This document shows positions 46,060 to 55,369 of a stretch of DNA of 64,000 nt, one piece after another. The notes beneath the pieces were generated by a model. The model was not told where the DNA came from. It saw only the letters and a program-made list of their open reading frames with translations, and did not search any database. How positions within the stretch are numbered: position 1 is the stretch's first letter; the number at the start of each line of letters is the position of its first letter. The DNA is from Sunxiuqinia sp963678245 (GTDB lineage: Bacteria; Bacteroidota; Bacteroidia; Bacteroidales; Prolixibacteraceae): positions 1 to 64,000 of the forward strand of contig OZ223309.1 of the NCBI GenBank assembly GCA_965140765.1, written 5' to 3'. A program made the translations under genes and the position numbers.

Positions 46060-48111
46060 ATGAAAACAAGCTGTTCGATTTTAAAAACCTACCTCAAAAC
46101 GAGTTTCGTGACAGTTCTTCTTTTTAGTGCCTGCCAGTCGAATAGAGATTTTCATACTTTAATAGATGAAGACTTTTCAGGAATGCCACACGGACCTCTG
46201 GCTTATGATGTTGGTGCTCATACTGAATATCACTACCTCCCGGAAGCAAGTCCCAAAACACCGTGGATTGTGACCACTTTTCGCTATAATCTACCTCCAT
46301 CCTGGGAAGTCCGTCGAGAAGAAGGGCATAGTCAATTGGTTCAAACAGCACATAATCCCAATAATCATTGGCACCCAATGGTGGTTACCGGATCACCCTA
46401 TTGGACTGATTATACAATCGAGTTCTCATTTCATCCGCAAAGCGTTACCAGTCGAAATGGGTTAGTTTTTCGCTATCAGAATGATCGCCAATATTATTTT
46501 GTTGGTACTGACGATAATCAATTCGTTTTATTAAAAGTCGATCAGGGCAAAGCGTTTCGCATACCAAACGAAAAAGAATTAGATGAATCGTTTCTTATCT
46601 TCAACCAAGATTCACCAATCGATTTGAAAATACAGGTAGAAGGCAGTCAAATCACTGTTTTTCAAGACAAAAATCAAATCATGGCTGCTGAGGATAGCGA
46701 TTTTAAGTCTGGCAAAATCGGCCTGTTGTCAGATAGCCCAACAAGCTTCAAGCATGTTCAAGTCACCACATCAGAAGAGTTATACAATCAAGCTACAGCT
46801 CAACAAACAGCACAAAAACATCTTCAAGACTCTCTAATCTCACAGAATCCTAAAATGCATGTCTACCGCCAAATGTATTTGGGCGAAGGCGGAGTTGGAA
46901 GAAATGTTCGCTTTGGTGATCTCGATGGAGACGGTAGAATTGATGTGCTATTAGGGCAGGTCACCCATCACGGTCCAAAAGATCGGAATAGTGAACTTAG
47001 TTGTTTGACTGCCATGACATTTGACGGAGAGATTTTATGGCAGACTGGAAAGCCTGATCCCTGGAAAACCAAGGTAACCAATGATGTTGCTTTCCAAATT
47101 CACGATATTGATCAAAATGGTGAGACGGAAGTCATTTACTGTAAAAACCAAGAACTGATTATTGCTGAAGGAGCAACTGGCAGAATCATAAAAAAAGTAA
47201 AAACACCCTTGTCGCCAGGAGGAGAAGCGCTTTCGTCCGGGCATAATAAATTTAAGCATATCCTGGGAGACGCTATTTACTTCCTTGACTTGCAAGGAAA
47301 AGGATACGATTCAGATTTCATACTAAAAGATCGGTACAATTACCTTTGGGCATACGCTGCGGACCTTAGTATTTTGTGGGAGGGAGAATGCCGGACGGGT
47401 CATTATCCTTATGCATACGACACGGATAATGATGGGAAAGATGAACTCTTAATCGGCTACACATTATTCGACAATGATGGAGCTCAGCTTTGGAGTCTTG
47501 ATAATGAGCTAAGTGACCATGCCGACGGCGTTGCCATTGCCCGGTTCGATAAAAATGAGGCTCCCAGAGTTTTGTGTGCAGCAAGCGACGAGGGTTTGTA
47601 TTACGCTGATGTAAATGGGAACATACTAAAACACCACTACATTGGGCATGTGCAAAATCCAGCTGTCGCCAATTTCCGGGATGATTTACCGGGATTGGAA
47701 ACAGTCAGTGTCAACTTTTGGGGTAACCAGGGAATCATCAACCTTTTCGATAAGCATGGAGAGCTTCTCCATACCTTTGAGCCTAATCAGTACGGTAGCA
47801 TGTGTCTGCCGCTAAACTGGATAGGGAAGACCGAGGAATTTTTTATTCTGAATGCCAATGCAGAAGAAGGTGGTGCATGGGATGGCTATGGACGCAAAGT
47901 GCTGGAGTTTCCTGATGATGGTCATCCAGATATGTGTTACGCCGTGATGGACATTACCGGCGATGTTCGGGATGAGATCATTGTTTGGGATCCAAACCAG
48001 TTATGGGTTTACACTCAGGAAGATAATCCAATAACAGATCAGGAATTATATAAGCCAGAGAGAAATCCTATTTATAACTTATCGAACTATCAAGCTACTG
48101 TTTCGAATTAG
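46060..48111 (+). CDS. Lipoprotein with LamG-like and FG-GAP beta-propeller domains
   Basis: The 683-residue protein has a lipobox LFSAC (Cys about residue 25). Residues about 35-245 form a concanavalin/LamG-like domain (SRNGLVFRYQNDRQYYFVG). From about 265 to 660 lies a beta-propeller with Ca-binding FG-GAP motifs: FGDLDGDGRIDVLLG, IHDIDQNGETEVIYC and YDTDNDGKDELLIG. Rhamnogalacturonan lyases of family 11 share the propeller fold, so it may be a lyase or a binding protein for rhamnogalacturonan. No lyase catalytic set can be confirmed. It is the last gene of the pectin locus and is convergent with the next gene. Confidence 0.75.
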   Translation: MKTSCSILKTYLKTSFVTVLLFSACQSNRDFHTLIDEDFSGMPHGPLAYDVGAHTEYHYLPEASPKTPWIVTTFRYNLPPSWEVRREEGHSQLVQTAHNPNNHWHPMVVTGSPYWTDYTIEFSFHPQSVTSRNGLVFRYQNDRQYYFVGTDDNQFVLLKVDQGKAFRIPNEKELDESFLIFNQDSPIDLKIQVEGSQITVFQDKNQIMAAEDSDFKSGKIGLLSDSPTSFKHVQVTTSEELYNQATAQQTAQKHLQDSLISQNPKMHVYRQMYLGEGGVGRNVRFGDLDGDGRIDVLLGQVTHHGPKDRNSELSCLTAMTFDGEILWQTGKPDPWKTKVTNDVAFQIHDIDQNGETEVIYCKNQELIIAEGATGRIIKKVKTPLSPGGEALSSGHNKFKHILGDAIYFLDLQGKGYDSDFILKDRYNYLWAYAADLSILWEGECRTGHYPYAYDTDNDGKDELLIGYTLFDNDGAQLWSLDNELSDHADGVAIARFDKNEAPRVLCAASDEGLYYADVNGNILKHHYIGHVQNPAVANFRDDLPGLETVSVNFWGNQGIINLFDKHGELLHTFEPNQYGSMCLPLNWIGKTEEFFILNANAEEGGAWDGYGRKVLEFPDDGHPDMCYAVMDITGDVRDEIIVWDPNQLWVYTQEDNPITDQELYKPERNPIYNLSNYQATVSN

Positions 48112-48130
48112 TTGTTTTAGTCATTAGTCT

Positions 48131-49030
48131 TTATAAACTAAAAATGTATCCGAGTGAAAACCGGAATGATGAAGTTTCTGGATAGTCCAAGTTTGGATCG
48201 AGCGATCGGGGAAAGTTATGTGTCCAGGAAATATCTATATCAAATCCTTTATAAGTTAAGCTTAGTGGAATTTCCAATTGGGTATTCATCAACCCAAACT
48301 CATCGGTATAAGCAGAGTTGGATAATTCTCCCTCAATTAAGTTTGTAAGATTGTCATAGCCATTTAAAGCCACCGATTCGGTCCCAAAATAGAATGAGAT
48401 TTCCGGTTCCAATCGCAGTTTGTTGTAACGATCAAACTTGAGTAAGGTTAAATGGGCATACAGATCTGCAGAAAGGTGCTTGCCAATATTATCACCCACT
48501 AAAAATGAGGCATTCAACCGGGTGCCAACCAACTTTGATTTAAAAGTTGTTCCAAGGTTCAACCCGCTGGTGTAGGTCGGATCAAAATCAGGATCATCAT
48601 TGTGATACAGGTAGTAGTCGAAGGAAGCACGGTAACGAAAAAACTTCGCCTTTTTTAATCCTTTACTGTATCCGAGGCTAAGCACTGTAATTTGATACGC
48701 CGGATCAATCTGATCATACCTGGCTCCGGCCAGTCCTGCAAATAGTCCATTAGAATTTAAATAATACAATTGCCCGGTCATGTTGTACAGGTTTTTTCCA
48801 ATTTCGCGTCCGGCATAAAATGTTCGCGAGTCATAACTTGTTCGCATGTATAAAAACTGCATGTTATCCTTAAGTCCAAATAAATAACTCAGTTCGTCGT
48901 CTCCAAAAACAACATCTTCAATCAGTGAATCCAATCGGTTTTCATAGATCTCTTCCTGTAACTCATTTTTTTGAGCTTTGACTTGAAGTGAAAACGCTAA
49001 AATAAAAGTCAAAAAGATAAGCTTTTTCAT
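48131..49030 (-). CDS. Predicted outer-membrane beta-barrel protein
   Basis: The 299-residue protein has a signal peptide (ending LQVKAQ, about residue 20), then alternating hydrophobic and polar strands with many Tyr and Phe, and ends FSLGYIFSL, with a terminal aromatic/Leu as outer membrane barrels have. I do not recognise a named family. It is the last gene of the second ECF/FecR/TonB cluster, 84 bases after the Spy-like gene, with a hairpin between. It could be a channel, but nothing in the sequence shows the substrate. Confidence 0.75.
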   Translation of the reverse strand: MKKLIFLTFILAFSLQVKAQKNELQEEIYENRLDSLIEDVVFGDDELSYLFGLKDNMQFLYMRTSYDSRTFYAGREIGKNLYNMTGQLYYLNSNGLFAGLAGARYDQIDPAYQITVLSLGYSKGLKKAKFFRYRASFDYYLYHNDDPDFDPTYTSGLNLGTTFKSKLVGTRLNASFLVGDNIGKHLSADLYAHLTLLKFDRYNKLRLEPEISFYFGTESVALNGYDNLTNLIEGELSNSAYTDEFGLMNTQLEIPLSLTYKGFDIDISWTHNFPRSLDPNLDYPETSSFRFSLGYIFSL

Positions 49031-49055
49031 GGTTCTTCGAATTTAAATGATTGAT

Positions 49056-49097
49056 AAAAGGATTACAGGAATTAAACAATACTCCTGCAATCCTTTT
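49056..49097 (-). terminator. Hairpin after the Spy-like gene
   Basis: AAAAGGATTACAGGA (49056-49070) pairs with TCCTGCAATCCTTTT (49083-49097) with one mismatch. T residues follow on the minus strand. It lies only 26 bases before the barrel gene start, so it may attenuate rather than fully stop transcription. Confidence 0.6.
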
Positions 49098-49114
49098 AAT
49101 TAGAAGCTTAAAAA

Positions 49115-49588
49115 CTAGTTTCCACCTTTACCATTTCCCTCTCCGCGACCTTTTCGACCCTGATCTTGCGCGTTTTGCTGAGCACTTTGCTGACCCCTTT
49201 GTCTCATAGTTGCTTTTTGCTCATCAGTCAGGCAATCTTGTAATGCCTGGCGCTGAGCCTGACGGGCTTGTTGGTTGGCATTAACTATTGCCAGTTGCTC
49301 TTCGCTAAAAGTAGCACGCAACGCTTCACGTCTTTCTTCGCGGGTCATCTCCATGTTCTCAATTATGGCTAATTGTTCGGCCGAAAATGTTTCCCGCAAT
49401 GCCTGCCGGTTTTCCCGGTTGTTCTGCCGATGATCTCGCATTAGATCCTTTTGTTCGTCAGTCATGTGAATACGCGCACGATCTTGAATTGGCTCATCAA
49501 TTACTTCTTCGGTTTGTGCAAATACACTTGTTCCGGATAACACAATCATTACGACTGCTGCAGCCATCATTCTCTTCATTGTTTTCAT
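49115..49588 (-). CDS. Small periplasmic Spy/CpxP-like helical protein
   Basis: The ATG at 49588 gives 157 residues with a normal signal peptide (MKTMKRMMAAAVVMIVLSG, cleaved after FAQ). A start 12 codons upstream would put polar residues before it, so I reject it. The mature protein is Arg/Gln/Glu-rich and helical with repeats of the type RxxLRxTFSxEQLAI and 'DEQKxxMR', like the LTxxQ repeats of Spy and CpxP periplasmic chaperones. The tail is a basic, glycine-rich stretch (GRKGRGEGNGKGGN). It is located behind an ECF/FecR/TonB set, so it may be an envelope-stress or metal-related product of that regulon; this is inference. Confidence 0.75.
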   Translation of the reverse strand: MKTMKRMMAAAVVMIVLSGTSVFAQTEEVIDEPIQDRARIHMTDEQKDLMRDHRQNNRENRQALRETFSAEQLAIIENMEMTREERREALRATFSEEQLAIVNANQQARQAQRQALQDCLTDEQKATMRQRGQQSAQQNAQDQGRKGRGEGNGKGGN

Positions 49589-49847
49589 CTTATTCAAATT
49601 AAGGTTGATAATTTTTCTTTTCACTTGCTAACCGAATAAGATCAATTTCACCCTACCTCCGCAATTAAATTTTTTTGATCATTAGTTTGAATAATCCAAT
49701 TGCACCAATTTGAAAAACACGCACCAAGCAGTTTGAAATCGCTTGACCAATTCGAGTAAATCCGGAATTCAGGGAACAGATTGATATGAAAAGCGGTTTT
49801 CAGTTAGTCCAAAAGGGCATTCATTATTGAAAAGACCTTCGATCAAA

Positions 49848-52352
49848 TTAAAATGAAAAGTTTAGAAAAACAGTTGGCGTAAAAGGAATCGCTTCTGCCT
49901 GCAAGTTGATGGACAGCTCCTGATCATCGGGCACTTGAATGAAATTAGCATACTTCAGATTGTTGTAGTCAAGTAGGTTTAAAATCGATAGTCCTCCTTC
50001 CAGCACAAAGCTTTTAGTTTGCCAGCTGTAGGTTGCTGAAACATCCAAACGATGGTAATCTCTCTCGAAGTCTTCGCTATCTGTAAGGCGCGGATCAGGA
50101 AAGCCGGAGCCATACACATAGTTGGCCGAAAAATGAAACGGGTTGAAATTGAACAAAACAGCCGTTTTTACCTCGTGCCGCTGATCGTGCAAGGCTCGCC
50201 GATAAACTGGCTGTTGGAAATAATCAAACTGCTCGAGTGTTTCACTTAGCGTGTAACTTAACCAAGCAGAATGAGCTCCAAAATCTTGTTTCAGGAAAAC
50301 ATCTAACCCTGTCGTCTTACTTTGTCCTTCAAATACATCTTCAAACCTTAAATTCCGAATATAGCTGGTTAGTCCTTCTGTCTCTTTATAAAAGCCTTCC
50401 AAACTGAAGGTGAAATTGTTCTTATGGTATGTCAGTCCGGTTACAAAGTGTCTGGCATCCAGTACCGGGACAGTTTCCTCGTCGCAAACCAGCCAGTAGT
50501 AATGATAATTGCCATCATCGTCAATCAACGAACTGCGATTAATAAATTGGTTATGAATTCCGGCAGCTAGGTTTAACTTGAATGCGTTGGTCAATTGAAT
50601 TCCTGCCGAAATCCGTGGTTGCCAAAAAAACTGATTCAGATTTAATGAATAACCGGTTCGCAAGCCCAGTTTCAGTTCAATCATGCGGCTCAATGAAATT
50701 GCGTCTTCCAGGAAAAAGTTGAACCGACTGCCGGTATGTCCCTGCCGAACGATCTGTACATCGAATGAATCCTCTTCAAAGCTCACTTCATTGAGAATAA
50801 AGGAGCTACCGATTGTCAATTGATGCTTCTCAGCCAAAGGCATTTGATTTTCAACCGAAAAATTCGCTTCTGATACTTCATTTAGCAATTGCTGATTTTT
50901 GTCAATCCGATTGTTGTTGCCGTTGCCCATTCCATTGCCATTATTCCGTTGCCGTTCTATAAGCCGAACTGTCTCAACTTCTTTATTAAGCGTAGAAAAT
51001 GCCCCAGAAAATTTAGTTCTGCTGCTCGAATTCCAATTTTTCTGATAAAGGGCCGACAATGCATACTGTTTGTTGTGTTCATGATCTTCGTATGTTCCGT
51101 GCCAGGAATCACTTATGTCTAAATTATTGGAGAAACGGTCTTCGGCAATTAACGAACTGATGAAATACATGTCTCCTCCGGAAGTTGAGCCGGAATATTT
51201 AAAATTCAGATCGCGAAAGTTGTAATCCGGATAAATCGTTTGATTTGTAATTGCGGGTGAATTAACTCCCCTGCTATTTCGGAAGGAGAGCTGCTTGGAA
51301 TCGTACAATTCGTAATACGTTTGTCGGAAAGCCACCACCAACGCCGAGCGCTTTTTTACCGGAATGCTTAATAAACCGTTTATAGTCATGTTATTCAAAC
51401 TCAGTTTCAAATCCAACTCACGCGTGTCACCATCAATTCCGGTAATATTTAACAAGCCTCCAACTCTTCCTCCATATTTTGCTTCGTAAGCTCCTTTAAG
51501 CACCAGAATATCTTTTGCCATAAATGGATTGACCGCACTGATGTTGTCATTGAAATTTTTCATACCAAACAAGGTAAAACCATCAAACAACACCTGTGTT
51601 TGTCCTTCGTAACTGCCCCAAATAACCAAGTCGTTCGACTGCTCGCCGGCAGCCAGAATGCCCGGTTGTAACCGCAAAAGATTAAATACCGAGTTGTCGC
51701 CGTTTCCGGGCAGGTACTTGGCCACCTGATGATTCACACGCATGACTCCGGCTTTATTTCCAATTTGTAGCGATTTTATCACCCGTGAACCTTCCACTTG
51801 TATTTCCCGAAGTTCATAGGTTGAGGGAGTCAAAGGCAGCACCAAATGACTTCCTGCCTTCACAACGGTGTCTTTTAAATAATACCCCAAATACGATATC
51901 TGGACATGAAACAGACTATCGGAAGCACTCACCAACGAAAACATGCCTTGCTGGTCGGTTACCATTCCCAATCCGTTAACCGACAGGTTTGAAAAGGGTA
52001 ATGCCTCTGAGCTCAACCGGTCCTTTACTTGCCCGCTAAGCAGAAATCTCGATCGTGTTACAGCTTGTCGCTCTTGGTAAAACAAAAAAACCTCCCCGGC
52101 TTTTTCATAAGCAACAGGAAGATCTTTCAATAGATAATCAAATGCGTTTTCCGGTGAGCTAAAATTTTTACTGACACTTACTTTGTATTGAGCCAGATTT
52201 TCATCGTCAAAGGAAAGCTGCAAGTCATAGCTCTCTCGCAACTCAACCAGCAGTTCGTTCAATTGCTTTTGTTGACAGTTGATTTCAACTTGTTGTGCCC
52301 AACTTAAGCTTGTTGAAACTAAAAATAGAATAATGATGAGATATTGGTTCAA
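49848..52352 (-). CDS. STN-domain TonB-dependent receptor (no SusD partner)
   Basis: The 834-residue protein has a signal peptide (ending SLSWAQ, about residue 19). An STN domain (about 20-95) follows, then a carboxypeptidase-like domain (LSGQVKDRLSSEALPFSNL, about 104-180), a plug (VIWGSYEGQTQVLFDGF) and a barrel ending LNFSF. It begins two bases after the FecR gene, so it is the receptor of this relay. Unlike SusC it is shorter and no SusD gene is present, which suggests a smaller ligand such as a siderophore, metal complex, peptide or vitamin. The ligand cannot be read from sequence. Residues about 470-485 are Asn/Gly-rich, probably an extracellular loop. Confidence 0.9.
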   Translation of the reverse strand: MNQYLIIILFLVSTSLSWAQQVEINCQQKQLNELLVELRESYDLQLSFDDENLAQYKVSVSKNFSSPENAFDYLLKDLPVAYEKAGEVFLFYQERQAVTRSRFLLSGQVKDRLSSEALPFSNLSVNGLGMVTDQQGMFSLVSASDSLFHVQISYLGYYLKDTVVKAGSHLVLPLTPSTYELREIQVEGSRVIKSLQIGNKAGVMRVNHQVAKYLPGNGDNSVFNLLRLQPGILAAGEQSNDLVIWGSYEGQTQVLFDGFTLFGMKNFNDNISAVNPFMAKDILVLKGAYEAKYGGRVGGLLNITGIDGDTRELDLKLSLNNMTINGLLSIPVKKRSALVVAFRQTYYELYDSKQLSFRNSRGVNSPAITNQTIYPDYNFRDLNFKYSGSTSGGDMYFISSLIAEDRFSNNLDISDSWHGTYEDHEHNKQYALSALYQKNWNSSSRTKFSGAFSTLNKEVETVRLIERQRNNGNGMGNGNNNRIDKNQQLLNEVSEANFSVENQMPLAEKHQLTIGSSFILNEVSFEEDSFDVQIVRQGHTGSRFNFFLEDAISLSRMIELKLGLRTGYSLNLNQFFWQPRISAGIQLTNAFKLNLAAGIHNQFINRSSLIDDDGNYHYYWLVCDEETVPVLDARHFVTGLTYHKNNFTFSLEGFYKETEGLTSYIRNLRFEDVFEGQSKTTGLDVFLKQDFGAHSAWLSYTLSETLEQFDYFQQPVYRRALHDQRHEVKTAVLFNFNPFHFSANYVYGSGFPDPRLTDSEDFERDYHRLDVSATYSWQTKSFVLEGGLSILNLLDYNNLKYANFIQVPDDQELSINLQAEAIPFTPTVFLNFSF

Positions 52353-52354
52353 TG

Positions 52355-53227
52355 CTAAGGATTCATGTTTGTCAGGCGAAATTCACTTTCTCCTGCTTTT
52401 TCAAATTTAATACCGAATGGTTTACAAACAAAACCTAAAACCTCTTCTACATTTTGTCTTCGGTTAAAGTTACCGGTGTATTTGTAATTGAGCGTATCGG
52501 CACCATTAATTTGAACGCCATATTGTCGTTCAATTTCGTTTAACACGATGCTTAAACTTTTGGAGGTGAAAAAAAACTCCTGATTTATCCAGGCCGTTTC
52601 CTCCCTTAAATCAACATTTCTCTGCACGTTAAATCCGGATGAAATTAGACTGGCTTTTTGGTTGGGAAGTAAAACAAGTTTTCCGTCGTTATTGTCTGTA
52701 ACTCGCACTTTGCCGGTTAAACATGCAACCCGATAATCTTCATCGCGCGAATAAATATTGAAGCTGGTTCCCAGTACCGAAGTGCTTCCTTTGGAAGAAA
52801 GAACAGTAAACGTGCTTCCTTTTTCGACTTCAAAATAAGCTTCGCCCTCAAAGTTGAGGCTTCGGGAGAATTGCCACCAATACGGATGATAACTTAACGA
52901 TGAAGCCGCATTTAATTGCACAACCGACCCGTCGGGCAGATCAACAAGCAGGTGCTGCCCGGGAACGGCCTCCAGCGAGAACTGATAAAAGCGCATCAGG
53001 CCAGTCAACCCTAGAACCAAAACAACAGAAGCTGCTACCGCCCAACGAAAGACAGGACGGTCAGTTAAGCGAATCGTCTTCACTTCGTTCGCAGACTCCA
53101 GCTTCGATTCCATTGTTGCCCAAATGTCGGCTTTCGATTTTTTATAAGTCACCTCCAATCGCTTGTTCAGACGTTCAACGTTGTCCCAGCTTCTCGGTTT
53201 ATTGGTATGTTCATTTTTGTGGTTCAT
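52355..53227 (-). CDS. FecR-type anti-sigma factor, second set
   Basis: The 290-residue protein has a cytoplasmic part (1-59), one membrane helix (about 60-79, VFRWAVAASVVLVLGLTGLM) and a periplasmic FecR domain with LLVDLPDGSVVQLNAASSL and FEGEAYFEVEKGSTFTV. The C-terminal DUF4974-like part (about 215-290) would meet the receptor's STN domain. Its start overlaps the sigma gene stop by four bases, and the receptor gene follows after two bases, so the three are translated together. Confidence 0.93.
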   Translation of the reverse strand: MNHKNEHTNKPRSWDNVERLNKRLEVTYKKSKADIWATMESKLESANEVKTIRLTDRPVFRWAVAASVVLVLGLTGLMRFYQFSLEAVPGQHLLVDLPDGSVVQLNAASSLSYHPYWWQFSRSLNFEGEAYFEVEKGSTFTVLSSKGSTSVLGTSFNIYSRDEDYRVACLTGKVRVTDNNDGKLVLLPNQKASLISSGFNVQRNVDLREETAWINQEFFFTSKSLSIVLNEIERQYGVQINGADTLNYKYTGNFNRRQNVEEVLGFVCKPFGIKFEKAGESEFRLTNMNP

Positions 53228-53712
53228 GATATAAGTAATTTCTTTTTCAAATCATCCAAGGCATATTTCATGCGTTTTTCAACAGCTTTCACACTGATAT
53301 TTAGTCGATCAGCAATTTCAAAATATTTCAGGCCATCCATCCGGTTCATTAAAAAAACCACTCGCTGTTTTTCCGATAATCCGGCCAAGGCTTTTTCATA
53401 TTCCGCTTGCAATTCCTTCTCCTCCAGCTCTTCTTCGGGGGTCACTTCATGCAGATTAAACGTAAGGCCTTTTTGATAACTGATTTCCAATTGTTGCCTG
53501 CGATACCGACTGATAAATTCGTCACTAGCCATTTTATAGAGCAGTCCAACATTCGGTTTTTCATTAAAATCAACTTGTTTTTCCCATAGCTTCAAAAAGA
53601 CATCCTGTACCAGATCAGTGGCTAAATCCACGTCTCCCGACCGATAATAGATGTAATTTCGAATCCCATCAAAATACCTGTCAAACAACTGTTTAAACTC
53701 TTGTTTTGTCAA
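53224..53712 (-). CDS. ECF-type RNA polymerase sigma factor, second set
   Basis: This 162-residue protein has region 2 (about 5-70, with DRYFDGIRNYIYYRSGDVDLA and VQDVFLKLWEK) and region 4 (about 105-158, FEIADRLNISVKAVEKRMKY). It is the first gene of a minus-strand unit sigma-FecR-TonB receptor. It probably directs polymerase to this unit and perhaps to the Spy-like and barrel genes. Confidence 0.93.
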   Translation of the reverse strand: MTKQEFKQLFDRYFDGIRNYIYYRSGDVDLATDLVQDVFLKLWEKQVDFNEKPNVGLLYKMASDEFISRYRRQQLEISYQKGLTFNLHEVTPEEELEEKELQAEYEKALAGLSEKQRVVFLMNRMDGLKYFEIADRLNISVKAVEKRMKYALDDLKKKLLIS

Positions 53713-53823
53713 TGCTCTCTAACTTTATTTCGAAATTAGTTTTTTCGTTCTACTGCCATTCTTCCAGTTCAAAAAGTTAAGCAATATTCTCTATTTTTCA
53801 ATAATCAACCGAACTAATTAGCA

Positions 53824-53855
53824 TTTACCCTACCTTGCAACGGATTTTATTTTTG
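53824..53855 (+). promoter_or_regulatory. Candidate promoter of the DUF1460 gene
   Basis: TATTTTTG at 53848-53855 fits TAnnTTTG exactly. TTTA at 53824-53827 sits 20 bases upstream and is one base from TTTG. The ATG is 25 bases after the -7 box. Confidence 0.45.
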
Positions 53856-53880
53856 TAATTTCGATTCAAATTCAACGAAT

Positions 53881-54765
53881 ATGATCAAGTGGTTTCTTTT
53901 TGTCTTCTGTCTTAGTTTATTTTCGGGTTGTCAATCGGCAGGAAAAAGAAGCGTGAATTGTTTGCGGGAGTCTTCTCAACGTCCGATTGTGTGCCAGTTG
54001 AGCGACAGTTCAAAGATTCAGTTGGTTTTAGCTCAATATGCAGATTCGTCCGAGCTTTCAACAGCTGAGCTGGTTGCTGAAACGGCTAAGCAGTTTTTGG
54101 GAATTCCATATGTGTCGCATACGCTGGAACATGGAGCAACCGAACCATTGACTGTTGAGGTAGATGGGCTGGATTGCACCACCTTTGTTGAAACAGCATT
54201 GGCACTTGCCCGAACCATAAAAAGTGGAGAGCCTGAGTTTGATCAATTTGCGAACCAGTTGGAAACCATCCGTTACCGCGATGGAAAAAGAGATGGCTAC
54301 CCGAGCCGACTGCATTATTTCAGCGATTGGATTTTCAACAATCAGCAAAACGGACTGGTAAGCCAACCGGCTGCTGAGTTTGGGAAACCGCTCGATGTTG
54401 AAGTGAACTTTATGTCGACCCACCCGAAGAGTTATGAAGTACTGAAAGATAATCCGGAACTGGTCAAAACCATTGCATATCAGGAACAAGCGATTTCGGC
54501 ACGTGACTATTTCTACCTGCCAAAATCAGAATTTGTATCCAACGAAAAGCACCTGAAGACCGGTGATATTATTGGAATTGTAACCAGCATTAACGGGCTA
54601 GATGTTGCCCACACCGGCATTCTACTTGAAGTTGGTGGTCGCATTCATTTAATGCATGCTTCAACGCTCAGTAATCAGGTCGTTATTTCGGAGCAACCAT
54701 TTGCCGAAATGCTTGAAGGTAAAAAATCATATTTGGGCGTTATCGTCGCTCGCCCAATGAATTGA
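53881..54765 (+). CDS. DUF1460 lipoprotein, NlpC/P60-like cell-wall amidase
   Basis: The 294-residue protein has a lipobox LFSGC (C17). The DUF1460 domain covers about 60-290. It belongs to the papain-like NlpC/P60 superfamily: the nucleophile is C99 in DGLDCTTFVETALAL, and the probable catalytic His is H244 in DVAHTGILL. Members cleave N-acetylmuramoyl-L-alanine or related bonds in peptidoglycan fragments and are common in Bacteroidota. It is a single gene divergent from the second ECF unit. Confidence 0.88.
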   Translation: MIKWFLFVFCLSLFSGCQSAGKRSVNCLRESSQRPIVCQLSDSSKIQLVLAQYADSSELSTAELVAETAKQFLGIPYVSHTLEHGATEPLTVEVDGLDCTTFVETALALARTIKSGEPEFDQFANQLETIRYRDGKRDGYPSRLHYFSDWIFNNQQNGLVSQPAAEFGKPLDVEVNFMSTHPKSYEVLKDNPELVKTIAYQEQAISARDYFYLPKSEFVSNEKHLKTGDIIGIVTSINGLDVAHTGILLEVGGRIHLMHASTLSNQVVISEQPFAEMLEGKKSYLGVIVARPMN

Positions 54766-54799
54766 AATATTAAAGGACTTCTTTTAATTACTCGGGCAA

Positions 54800-55264
54800 C
54801 TATAAAAATTCTTTCCACTTCGGATCAACCGTAAGTCTCTCACCATCTTTAGTCGTGTGTTCTTCCAGGGAATTCTCTTTTGCCTGGATAACCACATAGA
54901 TCATTGTTTCGTCAGATGCATTACAAATACCACGTTTCCCGGGCGGAGCAACTCGCACCACACTTCCCTCTTCAATTGGAAAGCAATCTTCGTCAACCTG
55001 AAAATAGCCAGCACCCTTTATAATGATATAAGTTTCTTCGTTTTTCCAATGTATATGAAAATAAGGCTGCTCGGTGTGTGGAGGAAGTGAGTTAAACGAA
55101 ATTTGGGTACCTGTTGCATCTGTTGCATCTTTTAGGAAGACTTTCCCTTCGATAAGCTTTTTATTCACCGGATGAATTAAGGAGTACTCCATTAAATCAT
55201 TCAAACTACCCAGATTCACAGCACTGTAATTATTACTCTTCGATAATTTCTTGATGTCTTTCAT
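54800..55264 (-). CDS. Cupin-domain protein
   Basis: The 154-residue protein is a single cupin barrel. Motif 1 reads PYFHIHWKNEETYIIIKGAG (about residues 66-85, with two His and a Glu for metal binding) and motif 2 is PIEEGSVVRVAPPGKRGICN. It has no signal peptide and is probably cytoplasmic. Cupins of this size may bind sugars, act as isomerases or oxygenases, or be regulatory; the role is undetermined. It is a single gene. Confidence 0.85.
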   Translation of the reverse strand: MKDIKKLSKSNNYSAVNLGSLNDLMEYSLIHPVNKKLIEGKVFLKDATDATGTQISFNSLPPHTEQPYFHIHWKNEETYIIIKGAGYFQVDEDCFPIEEGSVVRVAPPGKRGICNASDETMIYVVIQAKENSLEEHTTKDGERLTVDPKWKEFL

Positions 55265-55369
55265 ACAAAAAAAATAATTGTTATCAACTAGTTTATTTGT
55301 TTACAAACATAACATGCACCAAAAAGTTGTCTATGTTTATTGGCTCAAGGTTTTCAGGTGTCTGTCCTA

